Source: Clostridia bacterium (GTDB lineage Bacteria > Bacillota > Clostridia > Oscillospirales > Ruminococcaceae). Taken from it: 5,730 nt of DNA. Shown piece by piece: positions 5,147 to 5,730 of this stretch. The position numbers were made by a program, and so were the translations under genes. How positions within the stretch are numbered: position 1 is the stretch's first letter; each line of letters starts with the position of its first letter. Where the stretch lies: the NCBI GenBank assembly GCA_026000865.1, contig BNZF01000067.1, positions 1-5,730 on the forward strand, given 5' to 3'. The notes beneath the pieces are model-generated. The model made no database searches. It was not told the origin of the DNA and saw nothing but the letters and a program-made list of their open reading frames with translations.

Positions 5147-5730
5147 ATGTCCTCATCAGCACTAAAAATCATAGCGTTATCGGCAATGCTGATTGACCAT
5201 ATCGCTTGGAAGATGGACTTGTCTTTCGCATTTTTTCTCATACTCCACGGTGTAGGACGACTTGCAATGCCGATATTTTGTTTTCAGGTGGCACAAGGTT
5301 TTATGTATACGAAAAGTCGCAAAAAGTACGCTTTGCGACTTTTTATTTTCGCTGTAATATCACAAATTCCGTTCAGTATTTATATGAAAGGAGTTATATT
5401 TTATCCGTATTTCAACGTTATTTTCACGCTTTTATTCGGATTTTTGACGCTTTGGTTAATCACATCTGAAAAAAATATTGTTATTAAAATCGCTTTAATA
5501 ACGCTGTTTTTAATTTTGTCAATGTATTGCGACTGGGCAATTACGGGAGTGCTTTGGATACTCGCATTTGGACTTGCAAAAAACAAAAATCACCAACAAG
5601 GACTATTCCTCGCCGTTTCAATTTTAACCGTAAACTTTAATCAGTTAATTCAAGTTTTCGTATTCTTTTCACTTGTTTTATTATATTTTTATAATGGTAA
5701 AAAGTCAAGCGAAAATATACCGAAATTGTT
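5147..5730 (+). CDS. TraX-family integral membrane protein, 3'-truncated by the window edge
   Basis: The frame runs from ATG 5147 through 194 full codons to the right edge without a stop. RBS AAAGGAG (5134-5140) is 6 bases upstream, inside the end of the regulator gene. TraX-family signatures are clear: ALKIIALSAMLIDHIA (5-20), GRLAMPIFCFQVAQGF (37-52), the YALRLFIFAVISQIPF stretch (61-76), NVIFTLLFGFLTLWL (90-104) and DWAITGVLWILAFGL (129-143). At least six hydrophobic segments are present. Family members are about 230-250 residues, so perhaps 40-50 residues are missing. In the F plasmid TraX acetylates the N-terminus of pilin; Gram-positive elements lack F-type pili, so the substrate here is unknown. 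It might modify a surface or secreted product. Coupling to the XRE gene suggests regulated expression. Confidence 0.88.
   Translation, partial: MSSSALKIIALSAMLIDHIAWKMDLSFAFFLILHGVGRLAMPIFCFQVAQGFMYTKSRKKYALRLFIFAVISQIPFSIYMKGVIFYPYFNVIFTLLFGFLTLWLITSEKNIVIKIALITLFLILSMYCDWAITGVLWILAFGLAKNKNHQQGLFLAVSILTVNFNQLIQVFVFFSLVLLYFYNGKKSSENIPKL

Larger units (their letters stand above)
1..5730 (+). mobile_element. Segment of a putative ICE or conjugative plasmid of a low-GC Firmicute
   Basis: All supported genes lie on the plus strand. The combination of a membrane-anchored conjugation-type protein, a small coiled-coil protein, an ICE-type topoisomerase III, a toxin-antitoxin-like pair, an XRE regulator and a TraX-family protein is typical of the transfer and accessory region of Tn1549-like elements in Clostridia. 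No integrase, relaxase, coupling protein, attachment site or element end is visible, so the boundaries are outside the window and the exact element type (ICE or plasmid) cannot be decided. The assignment rests on gene content and order, not on a database match. Confidence 0.7.

Noticed and set aside
4996..5586. Minus-strand and alternative plus-strand frames over the regulator and TraX genes
   Set aside because: They overlap two genes with clear family motifs and good RBSs in the other frame, and show no motif of their own.
1..5730. CRISPR array, tRNA, rRNA, insertion sequence or attachment site
   Set aside because: No regularly spaced repeats, cloverleaf sequence, transposase motif or paired terminal repeats were found on reading either strand.

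Overview
The window reads as a segment of an integrative and conjugative element (ICE), or a related conjugative plasmid, from a low-GC Gram-positive bacterium. The most likely host is a gut Clostridia member (Oscillospiraceae or Lachnospiraceae type). The evidence is the AT-rich sequence, strong purine-rich ribosome binding sites (GGAGG, AAAGGAG), all genes on one strand, and the gene set: a membrane-anchored conjugation-type protein, a small coiled-coil protein, a plasmid/ICE-type topoisomerase III, an XRE regulator and a TraX-family membrane protein. The host assignment is inference; no rRNA or other phylogenetic marker is present.

Layout, left to right. Positions 1-1394 hold the 3' part of a large membrane-anchored protein (basic N-terminal part, one membrane segment, long exported part) resembling the CD1108-type 'mobile element proteins' of Tn1549-like ICEs, but without a recognisable peptidase domain at its end. 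Positions 1447-1695 encode a small coiled-coil protein resembling the DUF4315-type proteins of these elements. Positions 1704-2515 form a self-contained, unusually AT-rich cassette: a full-consensus promoter (TTGACA, 17 bp, TATAAT), an unrecognised acidic 148-residue protein, a YoeB/Txe-family toxin 3 bp downstream, and a rho-independent terminator. This looks like a toxin-antitoxin module whose antitoxin is not of the usual YefM/Phd type. Positions 2531-4657 encode a full-length topoisomerase III (TopB) with Toprim motif, catalytic tyrosine and a C-terminal four-cysteine zinc ribbon. After it come a possible small membrane protein (4654-4863), a small XRE regulator (4880-5143) and the first 194 codons of a TraX-family protein (5147 to the right edge).

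How the parts may work together. The first two genes and TopB fit the conjugative transfer module. The toxin-antitoxin cassette, with its own promoter and terminator, looks like an insertion that stabilises the element. The regulator and TraX-like gene form a tight two-gene unit. A second good promoter (TTGACA, 17 bp, GATAAT) lies at 4687-4715, with a perfect 9-bp inverted repeat over its spacer and -10 box, suggesting autoregulation by the XRE protein. The points most worth following up are the non-canonical antitoxin candidate and this palindrome-controlled regulator/TraX unit.
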